Source: RUG572 sp051884915
GTDB lineage: Bacteria; Verrucomicrobiota; Kiritimatiellia; RFP12; UBA1067
DNA: 64,000 nt
NCBI GenBank assembly: GCA_051884915.1
Contig: JBJEWF010000029.1
Coordinates: 1 to 64,000 of the forward strand
Direction: 5' to 3'
Position numbers and translations under genes: made by a program. Positions 7,831 to 16,748 of this stretch are shown piece by piece. How positions within the stretch are numbered: position 1 is the first letter of the stretch; each line of letters begins with the position of its first letter. The notes beneath the pieces were generated by a model that was given only the letters and a program-made list of their open reading frames with translations, was not told the origin of the DNA and made no database searches.

Positions 7831-9337
7831 TCACCTCGCGATGGGTACAAGGGGAACAGGAGCAGGCGGGACGCAGCAGCCCGTCCAGCTGCACCACCGG
7901 CCACGTCGCCGAAGCGGGTTTGCCCTCCGCCGCCTTTGCGGAAGGCGGAATGCAGCCCGTCAGCCGGATCAGTTCGGCTTCCGCCTGCTCGCCCGCGTAA
8001 AACGCCCTGACGCGCGTTCCCAGCGCCGTGGCGTATTCGTTCGCCGCATCCGTGAAATCGACGCGCGACGCGTCGCCGACCGCATACTGCTCGATGACCG
8101 TCGCCAAATTCTCCCGCGCCTGCTCGACCTGGATGCGGGCCGTCGCCAGCGCCTGGCGGGCGTTGTCGCGCGAAGACGTGGCGACCGAAAGGTCGCAGGA
8201 CAGTTTCTGCTCGGCCTCTTCGACGGCCACGCGCGCGGCCTCCAGCTCCACGACGGCCGTGTCGACCGCGGTCCGTTTGCGATAGCCGTCGAAGACGGAC
8301 TGGAGCGCATTGAACGCCCAGCTCCAGTTCCACGCGGGATCCGCGAACGACACCGCCGACGTGAGCGTCAGTTTCGGCATCAGGTCCGCGATCCGGTAGG
8401 AGACTTCGGCCGAAGCCGCGCGCAGCTTCGCCCGCAGAACCTTCAGGGAGGGCGCGTTCGTCTGCGCCAGCAGCAGCCCCTCGCGCGCGCCGTAGCGCGT
8501 CACGGGCAGTTCGGTCCGCGACGCCTCCAGGCTGTCCGTCGCCACCGGCAGCACGTCGGCACGGTCGGCGCGGTCGGCCTGAAGGCCCAGCGCGCGCAGG
8601 AACTCGGCCCCGGCCGTCAGGACGTCGTTCGAGGCGTTGATCGCGGCCAGACGCGCGTTCGACAGGTCGACGCGCGCCTTCAGCACGTCCAGTTTCTTGG
8701 CCTCGCCGGCGGCATACAGCAGTTCGGACTGCTTCAGATGCTCCGCGTACGTGATTTCGTTCGTCAGCGCCACTTCCAGCAGCGCGTCGTTCCGCAGCAG
8801 CGTGAAATAGGACTGGGCGACGTCGTTGAACACCGTGAACCTGGCGTCGGCCAGGTCGCGCTGCGCCGCCACGAGATTCTCCCGGGCCTGCCGTACGGCG
8901 GCGTCGACCCGGCCGAAATCGTAAAGCAGCAAATCGACGGAGACGTCGCCCGCGAACTGGCCCTGGGGCTGATGCCAGGAGAAATGGGACGTCCGGTTCG
9001 CCGTCGCCTGCGCGTAGCCGCCCGACACGTCCAGCTGGGGGAAGCGGTCCGCCTGGACGGACCGGATGGCCAGCACCGCATTCGACACGGCCAGGCGCGC
9101 CGTCTCCACCGAGGGCCGGTTCGTCATGGCGAATTCGACGTAGTCGACGAACCGCCGCCCCTTCAAGTCGACGCGGAACGGCGCGGCGTTCGTGCCGGCG
9201 ACCGGCACGTCCCGCGCGATGGCGGCAACTTCCCGCTGCGCCGCGCGCGCCCGTCCGATCGTCCGGAACGTGCCGCTGCAGCCGGCCAGGCAGACGGCCA
9301 GGCCGACGATCAGCGCTCTTTGCCCTAAAACGAACAT
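7811..9337 (-). CDS. TolC-family outer-membrane efflux lipoprotein
   Basis: 508 residues. The N-terminus is a lipoprotein signal (MFVLGQRALIVGLAVCLAGC) with lipobox LAGC, so the protein is anchored in the outer membrane like NodT/OprM. The body has the duplicated outer-membrane-efflux-protein pattern of long Ala/Arg/Glu helices and two strand regions, e.g. RPSVETARLAVSNAVLAIRS and LLYDFGRVDAAVRQARENLV. It heads the efflux operon. A strong promoter (TTGACG, 18 nt, TATAAT) places transcription start at the ATG. Confidence 0.9.
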   Translation of the reverse strand: MFVLGQRALIVGLAVCLAGCSGTFRTIGRARAAQREVAAIARDVPVAGTNAAPFRVDLKGRRFVDYVEFAMTNRPSVETARLAVSNAVLAIRSVQADRFPQLDVSGGYAQATANRTSHFSWHQPQGQFAGDVSVDLLLYDFGRVDAAVRQARENLVAAQRDLADARFTVFNDVAQSYFTLLRNDALLEVALTNEITYAEHLKQSELLYAAGEAKKLDVLKARVDLSNARLAAINASNDVLTAGAEFLRALGLQADRADRADVLPVATDSLEASRTELPVTRYGAREGLLLAQTNAPSLKVLRAKLRAASAEVSYRIADLMPKLTLTSAVSFADPAWNWSWAFNALQSVFDGYRKRTAVDTAVVELEAARVAVEEAEQKLSCDLSVATSSRDNARQALATARIQVEQARENLATVIEQYAVGDASRVDFTDAANEYATALGTRVRAFYAGEQAEAELIRLTGCIPPSAKAAEGKPASATWPVVQLDGLLRPACSCSPCTHREVNDAQMD

Positions 9338-9343
9338 ACCCCC

Positions 9344-9373
9344 ATTATACTCGCCTTGGCGGATGCCCGTCAA
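9344..9373 (-). promoter_or_regulatory. Promoter of the TolC-adaptor-ATPase operon
   Basis: -35 TTGACG (9368-9373), 18-nt spacer, -10 TATAAT (9344-9349), then only 6 nt to the ATG. The predicted transcription start coincides with the start codon; no Shine-Dalgarno exists. Confidence 0.75.
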
Positions 9374-9404
9374 ATGCAAATGCACGCGCCGCCGGCGCGG
9401 GCGG

Positions 9405-9878
9405 TCACGCGCGCGGGCTTTCCGGGGCGCCGTCCTCCGCCCCGTCCCCGGACCCGTCCTCCGCCGTCCGGTGCCAGCCGTGGAAGAACCGGCCGAAGAT
9501 TTCGAGGGCGGCAAGCGCGATCGCGGTCGCCGCGATGCCGAGCGCATAGAGGCCCGTCGCCACCGCCATGCCGATGCCGGCCGAGACCCAGATGCCCGCC
9601 GCGGTGGTGAGGCCGTGCACCGAATTGCGATGCACCATGATCGCGCCGACGCCGATGAAACCGATGCCGCTGACGATCTGCGCCGCCACGCGCGACGGAT
9701 CGCCCTGGCCGTCGAAACCGTAGCGCGAGACAATGAGCATCAGCGCCGCGCCGACCGCCACCAGCAGATGCGTCCGCACGCCGGCGAACTTGGCGCGGTA
9801 TTCGCGTTCGGCGCCGATGAGTCCGCCCAGCAGTCCCGCCAACAGCAGGCGCGCGATCAGAACATGCGTTTCCGGCAT
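9405..9878 (-). CDS. MgtC/SapB-family membrane protein
   Basis: 157 residues with four N-terminal membrane helices and the MgtC hallmarks GGLIGAEREYRAKFAGVRTH and GIGFIGVGAIMVHRNSVHGLTTAA. MgtC proteins affect Mg2+ homeostasis and, in some pathogens, F-ATPase activity. The C-terminal ligand-binding ACT-like domain is missing; instead there is an acidic tail (DGSGDGAEDGAPESP). The ATG at 9878 is chosen because GGAGG lies 8 nt upstream; a GTG at 9893 overlaps that site. Confidence 0.88.
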   Translation of the reverse strand: MPETHVLIARLLLAGLLGGLIGAEREYRAKFAGVRTHLLVAVGAALMLIVSRYGFDGQGDPSRVAAQIVSGIGFIGVGAIMVHRNSVHGLTTAAGIWVSAGIGMAVATGLYALGIAATAIALAALEIFGRFFHGWHRTAEDGSGDGAEDGAPESPRA

Positions 9879-9912
9879 TTTCAATTCCTCCACATGGCTG
9901 GCAAAGGACGGA

Positions 9913-11343
9913 TCAGCGCCCGTCGGCGGCCCCCCCGGAACCGCCCCGGCCGTCCGCCGCGCCGGGATCCAGAAGTTCGGAGCTGATTTCGCGTCCTTTG
10001 CCGCCGTAGCATTCCGTCGGACGGACCACGAAGCGGACGGGTCCCCTGCCGAGCAGATCCCGCTTCGCGAAGAGACATGTCTGCGCGCGCGTCGTCTCCT
10101 GCGCGGGCGGCAGATGGAAACTCGTGGACAGCACGCGCCGCACGGCGATCTCGTAGTCCGCGTCCTCGCGGTAGGCCACGGCTCTCACCTCGTAGTCGTA
10201 GACGCGGGACGTCGCCGACGCGCAGGCCGGCGGAAACGACACGCGCACCTGCTCGGTCTCCCGGCCGTTGCGGTCCTTGCCCAGGCCGCAGGAAACCGCG
10301 ACCTTCGCGCCGGCCGGGAATTCGGGCGGAACCATCCGCGCGCCCCGCGTCGCGAACGCGAACGCCTTCGAGCCGTCCAGCGGAACGACCCAATCGGGTC
10401 CCGTCTTCTCGTCCGTCACGAATTCGCGGCGTTCCAGCACGAGACACGCGTCGTAGACGCGCACGAGCAGCCCCTGCTTGCCCGCGCTTTCGCGGAGGCA
10501 CGGCATCTGCAGCACCCGCTCGCCGTGGGTTTCGCCATTCTCGCGATGGTACGGGGCGAAAATGTAGCTGAGCGAGGACGTGCCGATCGACGTGAACGCG
10601 CCCTGCCACACGCAGCGTTCGTCCGTGTGCGAATAGTGGGAATGCCCCGAGAAGGCAACCGCGTTGGGGAACGCCGCAAGCGCCCGCGTCGCGACGCCGC
10701 GGTCGTGGCCCCAGGCCCAGGGACCCTGGACGGTTCCGCCGGGATGCGGGTGCTGGGCGTAGAAGAACGGCTTTCCGCCGCGCAGCCCCAGCCGCTCGGC
10801 GTTCGCCCGCAGAAACGCGGCCAGATCCTTCTCGTATCCCCAATGCGCGCCGATGAAGGTGTAGCCCTTGACCTGCTTCGCGTAGACGCCCTGCCAGGGT
10901 TCCCGGAAATATTTCTCCCAGTTCCCCTTGGGATCCCGGTTGACGCGGTGGCCCGGACGCTCCGCCGCATTCGGGCAGATCTTCGCGAGGTAGTCCTCCG
11001 CGTAGTCGGAGACGTCGTGGTTGCCGTAGACGAAAAGCCGCTCGACCGCGCGGCCGTCGGGCGCCTTGCCGTCCGGGAACACGCGGAACCAGGCCGCGGC
11101 GATCAGCTCCAGCTGGTCCACGAGTCCCGTGTCCGCCATGTCGCCCGCGACGATCACGCCGTCCGCGCCCGCGTCGCGGAAGAAGGCGAATGCCTTTTCG
11201 AGCACGGGAATCTGCGCCGCCGAACGGACATGGATGTCGCTGAGCACGCCCAGGGTGAGATTCGCCGCCGGCCGGCCGAACACGCGCGTTCCCGCCACGG
11301 CGGCCACGCTCCCGATGAAACCTCTTCTCGACACGTCGGACAT
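9913..11343 (-). CDS. Tat-exported calcineurin-like phosphoesterase
   Basis: 476 residues. A twin-arginine signal (SRRGFIGSVAAVAG) starts at residue ~6. The metallophosphatase motifs are complete: D-x-H in LSDIHV, GDMAD, GNHD, and GHSHYSH. Two metal ions bound by these residues would hydrolyse a phosphoester in the periplasm; the substrate is unknown. About 200 C-terminal residues form a second, beta-rich domain. A Shine-Dalgarno (GAGGAG) precedes the ATG at 11343. It lies 31 nt after the lactate dehydrogenase gene in the same direction. Confidence 0.87.
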   Translation of the reverse strand: MSDVSRRGFIGSVAAVAGTRVFGRPAANLTLGVLSDIHVRSAAQIPVLEKAFAFFRDAGADGVIVAGDMADTGLVDQLELIAAAWFRVFPDGKAPDGRAVERLFVYGNHDVSDYAEDYLAKICPNAAERPGHRVNRDPKGNWEKYFREPWQGVYAKQVKGYTFIGAHWGYEKDLAAFLRANAERLGLRGGKPFFYAQHPHPGGTVQGPWAWGHDRGVATRALAAFPNAVAFSGHSHYSHTDERCVWQGAFTSIGTSSLSYIFAPYHRENGETHGERVLQMPCLRESAGKQGLLVRVYDACLVLERREFVTDEKTGPDWVVPLDGSKAFAFATRGARMVPPEFPAGAKVAVSCGLGKDRNGRETEQVRVSFPPACASATSRVYDYEVRAVAYREDADYEIAVRRVLSTSFHLPPAQETTRAQTCLFAKRDLLGRGPVRFVVRPTECYGGKGREISSELLDPGAADGRGGSGGAADGR

Positions 11344-11374
11344 GAACGTCTCCTCGCCGGTGGCCGGTCCGCCT

Positions 11375-14146
11375 TCAGGCCGAAGGCCGCCGCGCAACGC
11401 GGTTGACGAGCGCGACAATGTTGCTGTAAGGGATGCCGGAATGGGTCATCAGGCCGATTTCGCAGGTCCGCGAATTCGAGAAGCCCTCCGTCGCCCCCGC
11501 CTGTCCGACCTTCGCCCGCAGCTTGCGGAGCGCCCAGGCGTTGAACGCCGGCCGGGTGAATCCCTTGTCGCCCGCGAACGCGCAGCACCCGATCTCGTCG
11601 GGCACGCAGACGTCGCGCGCGCACGCCTTCGCCACGTTGACGAGACTGGCGGCAAGCCCCATCTTCCGCATCGAACAGGTCACGTGAAGCGCCACGCATT
11701 CGTCCAGCGGCTCGATCGCGAGATCCTTCAGCAGATGCTTTTCGATGAACTCCGCCGGTTCGTAGAGATCGAGTCCCCGGATATGGTTGCGCATGCGGTA
11801 GAGGCACGGGCTCTGGTCGCACAGAATCGGATCCCGTCCGTCCCGCGACGCCGCGCGCAGCGCCGCTTCGAGTTCGGCGGTCTTGCGCGCCGCCTCGTCC
11901 ATCAGGCCTTTCGATTCCCAAATCGTGCCGCAGCAGAGATTGCCCAGCCCCGCCGGGAACACGACCTGCCAGCCGGCCTTCGCCAGCAGTTCCAGCGTGT
12001 CCGCGATGGTGTCCCCTCCCGCCTTCCGGCCCGGCGTCCCGCCCAGACGCTGGTTCAAGCAGCTCGGGAAGTAGACGACCCGCCGCGCCGCCGCGTCCGC
12101 CGCCGGCGCCTTCGGCACGGCGAACCGGGGCGCGGGAACCGCGGGCGTCCAGAGCGGAATCGTCCCGCCCGACGCCTTGTGCAGCCCCCGGCACAGCCCG
12201 CCCATGGCCGCGGCGCCGAGAACGGCGCGGCCGGCCGACGCCACGGCCAGCGCCGCCTGCGGCACGCGGGCGACGGCATTCAGATGGCGGCCGGCGAACG
12301 CGCCGAACGCGCGGCCCGCCGCGCCGAGTTCGCGGCCGCGGATTTCGTGGATCAGCTTGCCCGTGTTGATGCCCAGCGGACACGACGTCGCGCACAGGCC
12401 GTCGCCGGCGCACAGGTCCTTGCCGACCGTGCGGAACTCCGCCGCCAGCCTGCCGGCCTGGCGCCGGGCGGCGCGATCGGTCGCCCCCAGCGCGGCCAGG
12501 CGCGCGATCTCGCGCTGGACGACGATCCGCTGGCGCGGGGACATCGAGTAGCCGTGGGCCACGCAGCTCACTTCGCAGAATCCGCACTCGATGCAGCGGT
12601 CCACGATCGGATGGACCTGCGGAAGCGGCTTCAGATGGGACACGTAGGACGCGGGGTCCTCGTTGAAGATGACGCCCGGATTGAAGAGGCCGTCCGGATC
12701 GAAAAGCGCCTTCACGTCCTTCATCAGCCCGTATGCGGCGTCGCCCCATTCGCGGCGGACGAACGGCGCCATGTTGCGGCCCGTTCCGTGCTCGGCCTTG
12801 AGCGAACCCTCGTACCGGTCGACGACCAGCGACACGACGGCGCGCATCATCTTGTCGTACTGCGCCACGGCGGCCGGCGTGTCGAACCGCTGGTTGAGGA
12901 TGAAATGCCAGTTGCCCTCCAGGGCGTGCCCGTAGATGACGGCGTCGGGATAGCCATATTCGGCGAAGAGACGCTGCAGGTCGAGCGTGAACGCGGCCAG
13001 ACGGTCGACGGGCACGGCGACGTCCTCGATCAGGCAGGTCGTGCCGATTTCGCGCGTCCCGCCCACGGCCGGGAAGATCCCGCTGCGCATCGCCCAGTAT
13101 TTGCCGGTCAGCGCCGGATCGCCGGTGAACGAAGCCGGCGCCGCGAGCGTGCAGACCGCCAGCACGGCTTCCAGCCGGACGCGCTTCTGCGCGAGTTCGG
13201 CGGCGTCGGCGGCGTCGATCTTCACCAGGACGGCCCCCGCGTCGTCCGGCAGGCCCTTCAGCTCGGGGAAATCCGCCTCCACGACGCGCATCGAGCGGCG
13301 ATCGAAGAACTCCGCGGCCGCCAGCGCCCCGGTCCGCTTCATCTCCACCACCGCATCGCAGGCGCTCTTCGTCGCGGGGAACAGGAGCAGCGCCGATTCG
13401 GAGAGGCGCGGCAGCACGCCCGTGCGCATCACGACTTCGGAGAGAAACGCGAGCGTCCCTTCGCTGCCGGGAATCAGATGGGCGATGATGTCGAACGGAT
13501 CCTCGTACTCGACGAACGGCAGAATCGTAAGCCCCGTCACGTTCTTCATCGCGTACTTGCGGCGGATGCGCGCCGCCAGATCGGCCGAGGCCCGCGTGCG
13601 GTCGCGCAGTTCCGCCACGCGCGCGAGGAAGCGCGGGTGGGAGCGGGCGAACGCGGCCCGCGACGCGGCATCGCCCGTGTCGAGCACCGTTCCGTCCGCC
13701 AGGACGATGCGCACGCTGTCCAGCATCCGGTAGGCGTTGGCATGCGTTCCGCAGCTCATGCCCGAGGCGTTGTTGTTCACGATGCCGCCGACCATCGCGC
13801 TCTTCACGGACGCCGGATCGGGCGTGAAGAAACGGCCCAGCGGCCTGAGCACGTCGTTCACGCGCTGGCCCACCACGCCGGGCCGCAGACGGATCCGCGC
13901 GCCGCCGTCCAGCACCTCGCAGGCGTCCCACTTCTTGCCGCAGACGACGAGCAGCGAATCGCCGGCGGCCTGCCCGGAGAGCGAAGTGCCCGCCGCGCGG
14001 AAGGTGATGGACTTCTTCTCCCGGCGCGCCCGCGCCACGATTTCGACGACCTGCCCCTCGTCCGCCGGCATCAGCACCTCTTCGGGGAGGATCCGGTAGA
14101 AACCCGCGTCGGTTCCCCATGCCAGACGCTCGATCGCCTTCTTCAT
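11375..14146 (-). CDS. FAD- and Fe-S-containing D-lactate/2-hydroxyacid dehydrogenase
   Basis: 923 residues, a GlcD-GlcF type fusion. N-terminal PCMH FAD domain (FRAAGTSLSGQAAGDSLLVV, NNNASGMSCGTHANAYRM), FAD-oxidase C domain (GHALEGNWHFILNQRFD, EHGTGRNMAPFV, LFDPDGLFNPGVIF), then two 4Fe-4S clusters (CIECGFCEVSC and CAGDGLCATSCPLG) and a C-terminal CCG region (GLGNLCCGTIWESKG, IGCCAFAGDKGF). This layout is that of quinone-linked D-lactate dehydrogenases. Its ATG overlaps the LutB-LutA stop (ATGA). With LutC and LutB-LutA it gives oxidation of both lactate isomers, feeding electrons to the membrane. Confidence 0.9.
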   Translation of the reverse strand: MKKAIERLAWGTDAGFYRILPEEVLMPADEGQVVEIVARARREKKSITFRAAGTSLSGQAAGDSLLVVCGKKWDACEVLDGGARIRLRPGVVGQRVNDVLRPLGRFFTPDPASVKSAMVGGIVNNNASGMSCGTHANAYRMLDSVRIVLADGTVLDTGDAASRAAFARSHPRFLARVAELRDRTRASADLAARIRRKYAMKNVTGLTILPFVEYEDPFDIIAHLIPGSEGTLAFLSEVVMRTGVLPRLSESALLLFPATKSACDAVVEMKRTGALAAAEFFDRRSMRVVEADFPELKGLPDDAGAVLVKIDAADAAELAQKRVRLEAVLAVCTLAAPASFTGDPALTGKYWAMRSGIFPAVGGTREIGTTCLIEDVAVPVDRLAAFTLDLQRLFAEYGYPDAVIYGHALEGNWHFILNQRFDTPAAVAQYDKMMRAVVSLVVDRYEGSLKAEHGTGRNMAPFVRREWGDAAYGLMKDVKALFDPDGLFNPGVIFNEDPASYVSHLKPLPQVHPIVDRCIECGFCEVSCVAHGYSMSPRQRIVVQREIARLAALGATDRAARRQAGRLAAEFRTVGKDLCAGDGLCATSCPLGINTGKLIHEIRGRELGAAGRAFGAFAGRHLNAVARVPQAALAVASAGRAVLGAAAMGGLCRGLHKASGGTIPLWTPAVPAPRFAVPKAPAADAAARRVVYFPSCLNQRLGGTPGRKAGGDTIADTLELLAKAGWQVVFPAGLGNLCCGTIWESKGLMDEAARKTAELEAALRAASRDGRDPILCDQSPCLYRMRNHIRGLDLYEPAEFIEKHLLKDLAIEPLDECVALHVTCSMRKMGLAASLVNVAKACARDVCVPDEIGCCAFAGDKGFTRPAFNAWALRKLRAKVGQAGATEGFSNSRTCEIGLMTHSGIPYSNIVALVNRVARRPSA

Positions 14147-16293
14147 GCCGTCAAACCCTCCGCCAGCACCTCGGCCACGTGCACGACCTGCACCTTCATC
14201 CCCCGCCTGTCGATTCCGCCGCGCACCTGCAGGGCGCAGCCCGGACAGTCCAACGCCACCCGCGCGGCGCCCGTGGCGGCAATGCCGTCGAGCTTCCGCG
14301 CGAGAAGTTCCGCGGAAATCTCCGGGAATTTCAGCGAAAACGACCCGCCAAAGCCGCAGCAGCCGTCCTCTTCCGCCGCCGGCACGTAGTTCGTCGCCGC
14401 CTTCAGCAGCGCGCGGGCCTTGCCGGCGCCGTCCAGAACCCGGCACAGGTGGCAACTCGCGTGGTAGGCCGTGGGCGTCGGGGTCGGCACGCGCGGCAGC
14501 GCGTCCGGCCCCAGCCGGTCGTGGACGAACGAGCTGAAATCGCGGACTTTCTCCGAGAAGTCCCGCGCCTCGTCGCCCAGCATCGCCACGTAGCCGTACC
14601 GGAGATGCGAGGCGCAGCTCGCGCAGAGCGTCACGATGGCGTCGTACGCGCCCGCCAGCGCCCGGATGTTGTGCCGCGCCACCTTGAGCGCGGTCGCCTT
14701 CTCGCCCAGCTGCGAGAGCGGAAGGCCGCAGCAGGTCTGCTCCTTCGGAAACACGACCTCGACGTCCGCGGCGGCGAAGACCTTCAGCGCCGCCGCCAGC
14801 TGATGCGGAAACACGAAATCCTGGGCGCAGCCGGCGAACAGCGCGATGCGGAGGCGCGGCGTCCCGGACGCCCGGTTCCGCCGCGCCAGCTCGTCCCACT
14901 GGTCGCGGAACGGCCGGGGCGCCAGCGCCGGCAGCGAGCGGAAATCCTGCCGGCCGAGAATGGCCAGCGGAAGATGGCGGACAAAACCGTCCTTCCCCGC
15001 CACCGGTCCCTGGGCGAACCTGCCGAACCTGAGAAGCGCGTGGAAGACGCGCCGGTCCGTCAGCGCGAGCGCGGCGAGGCGCGAGACCAGCGGCTTGCCG
15101 TCCTCCGCCGAGAACCGGGCGCGGATTTCGCGGATGAGTTCCGGCAGGTCGATGCCGCCCGAGCAGACCTGCCGGCAGGCGCCGCAGCCGATGCAGTTCT
15201 GGCAGAGGTTCTTCGCCACGGCGCGGTCGTGGTAGAGCCAGGTGAGAACGAGGCCGATGGCGCCGATGTAGACGTGGCCCATCCGGTGTCCGCCCACCAG
15301 GCGGAAGACGGGACACACGTTGGCGCAGGCGCCGCAGCGCACGCAGCGGAAAATCTGCGAGAACAGCGGATCGGCGGCGATGCGCGACCGGCCGTTGTCG
15401 ACGAAGACGACGTGGAGGATCTTCCGTCCGGTCGGGCTTTTGGCACACGGCCCCGCGCCGCCGATGAACGTCGCGTAGGACGTCAGGCGCTGCGACGTGG
15501 CGTTGCGCGGCAGCACGCGCAGCGCGTTCAGCGCATCGTCGATGCGCGGGACGAGCTTGTCAAGCCCGGCGATCGCCACGTGGACGCGCGGCAGCGTGTT
15601 GACGAGACGTCCGTTGCCCTCGTTCGTCACGAGGACCAGCGCACCCGTCTCGGCGATGCAGAAGTTGGCGCCGGAAACGCCCATGCAGGCCGCGTGGAAT
15701 TTCGGGCGCAGCTGGCGGCGGGCGACCTTCACGAGCTTCTGGACGTCCTCGTGGTCCAGCTTCTCGCCGGTGGCCTTCTCGAAGTCGTCGGCGACCTGCT
15801 GGCGCGACAGATGGATGGCCGGCATTACCATGTGCGAAGGGCCTTCGCCGCGGAGCTGGACGATCCACTCGCCCAGGTCCGTTTCCTGGACCTCGATGCC
15901 GGCCTGCTCCAGATGGCCGTTGAGGCCGATTTCCTCGGCCGTCATCGACTTCGACTTGACGATTCGACCAACGCCGTTCTCCCGCGCGATCGCGAGCACG
16001 ATTTCGCGCGCGTCGGCGGCCGTGGCCGCCCGGTGGACGACGACGCCGCGCTTTTCCGCTTCCGCCTTGAACTGGGCGAACAGCTCCTCCAGCCGCCGGG
16101 CCACGCCGTCTTTCGTCTCGGACAGGCGCCGGATCAGCGCGGGGCCGTCGATTTCGGCGAAGACGGCGTCGCGGGATTTCCGGTAGTCGACGGCGAACGT
16201 GTCGAGCGTCCGCCGCAGGAAGGTGTCGTCCAGGGCTTCCGCGATTTGCCGGTGGTAGGCCGAGGCGGTGCGGGACGTGCTGTGGCCGGGCAT
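14143..16293 (-). CDS. LutB-LutA fusion, L-lactate oxidation
   Basis: 716 residues combining two usual subunits. Residues ~60-290 are a LUD domain (KSKSMTAEEIGLN, MGVSGANFCIAETGALVLV). Two ferredoxin-type cluster motifs follow (CVRCGACANVCPVF near 320 and CQNCIGCGACRQVC near 366). The last ~260 residues are a LutA/GlpC-like cysteine-rich domain (FAGCAQDFVFP, TCCGLPLSQLGEK, ASCHLCRVLDG, EDGCCGFGGSFSLKFPEIS). In Bacillus LutA, LutB and LutC together oxidise L-lactate to pyruvate. Start ATG 16293 lies 2 nt from the LutC stop, so one operon. Confidence 0.9.
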   Translation of the reverse strand: MPGHSTSRTASAYHRQIAEALDDTFLRRTLDTFAVDYRKSRDAVFAEIDGPALIRRLSETKDGVARRLEELFAQFKAEAEKRGVVVHRAATAADAREIVLAIARENGVGRIVKSKSMTAEEIGLNGHLEQAGIEVQETDLGEWIVQLRGEGPSHMVMPAIHLSRQQVADDFEKATGEKLDHEDVQKLVKVARRQLRPKFHAACMGVSGANFCIAETGALVLVTNEGNGRLVNTLPRVHVAIAGLDKLVPRIDDALNALRVLPRNATSQRLTSYATFIGGAGPCAKSPTGRKILHVVFVDNGRSRIAADPLFSQIFRCVRCGACANVCPVFRLVGGHRMGHVYIGAIGLVLTWLYHDRAVAKNLCQNCIGCGACRQVCSGGIDLPELIREIRARFSAEDGKPLVSRLAALALTDRRVFHALLRFGRFAQGPVAGKDGFVRHLPLAILGRQDFRSLPALAPRPFRDQWDELARRNRASGTPRLRIALFAGCAQDFVFPHQLAAALKVFAAADVEVVFPKEQTCCGLPLSQLGEKATALKVARHNIRALAGAYDAIVTLCASCASHLRYGYVAMLGDEARDFSEKVRDFSSFVHDRLGPDALPRVPTPTPTAYHASCHLCRVLDGAGKARALLKAATNYVPAAEEDGCCGFGGSFSLKFPEISAELLARKLDGIAATGAARVALDCPGCALQVRGGIDRRGMKVQVVHVAEVLAEGLTA

Positions 16294-16295
16294 GG

Positions 16296-16739
16296 TCAGT
16301 CCTCCACCAGAATGACGTGAAGCGCCAGAGGGCCGTGGACGCCGATGGCGCTCACGCGCTCGATGTCCGCCGTCCGGCTGGGTCCCGTGATGAACGACGT
16401 GTAGGAAATCCTGCCGTCCGCCTGGCGTTCCCGCAGGTAGGCGGCGAGGTCCGGCAGATCGTCGACGATGGCGGAGGCCTTCAGCACGATGACGCTCGTC
16501 TCGGGCAGCATCGTCAGGAGGCGCGTCTCCTCGTCGTCCGTCTCCACCACGCAGGTTCCCGTCGACGCCACGCCGCGAACCGCGTGGACGACGCCCACGC
16601 CGCCGCAGTCCGCGGCCGGCCGCGCCCGGTCCTCGGCCACGAGCCGCGCGACCGCGTCCGCATCCGCCACGCGGCTCACCCGGCAGGCCGCTGCCGTCGC
16701 CCGTTCCACGAACAGATCAACCCGTTCCTTCCTGTCCAT
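16296..16739 (-). CDS. LutC-like LUD-domain protein
   Basis: 147 residues, shorter than LutC proteins (~200-240). It keeps the LUD core: GVVHAVRGVASTGTCVVE, then LPETSVIVLKASAIVDDLPDL, and the C-terminal TGPSRTADIERVSAIGVHGP, which is typical of YkgG/LutC. It is the third part of the lactate oxidation set and the first gene of that operon. The start follows the beta-helix gene stop by 9 nt, close enough that transcription may read through from it. Confidence 0.85.
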   Translation of the reverse strand: MDRKERVDLFVERATAAACRVSRVADADAVARLVAEDRARPAADCGGVGVVHAVRGVASTGTCVVETDDEETRLLTMLPETSVIVLKASAIVDDLPDLAAYLRERQADGRISYTSFITGPSRTADIERVSAIGVHGPLALHVILVED

Positions 16740-16748
16740 ACGTCCGCC

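Noticed and set aside
11375..15448. Single 1357-residue protein joining the D-lactate enzyme with upstream sequence
   Set aside because: The extension overlaps LutB-LutA out of frame; the true ATG at 14146 overlaps its stop as ATGA.
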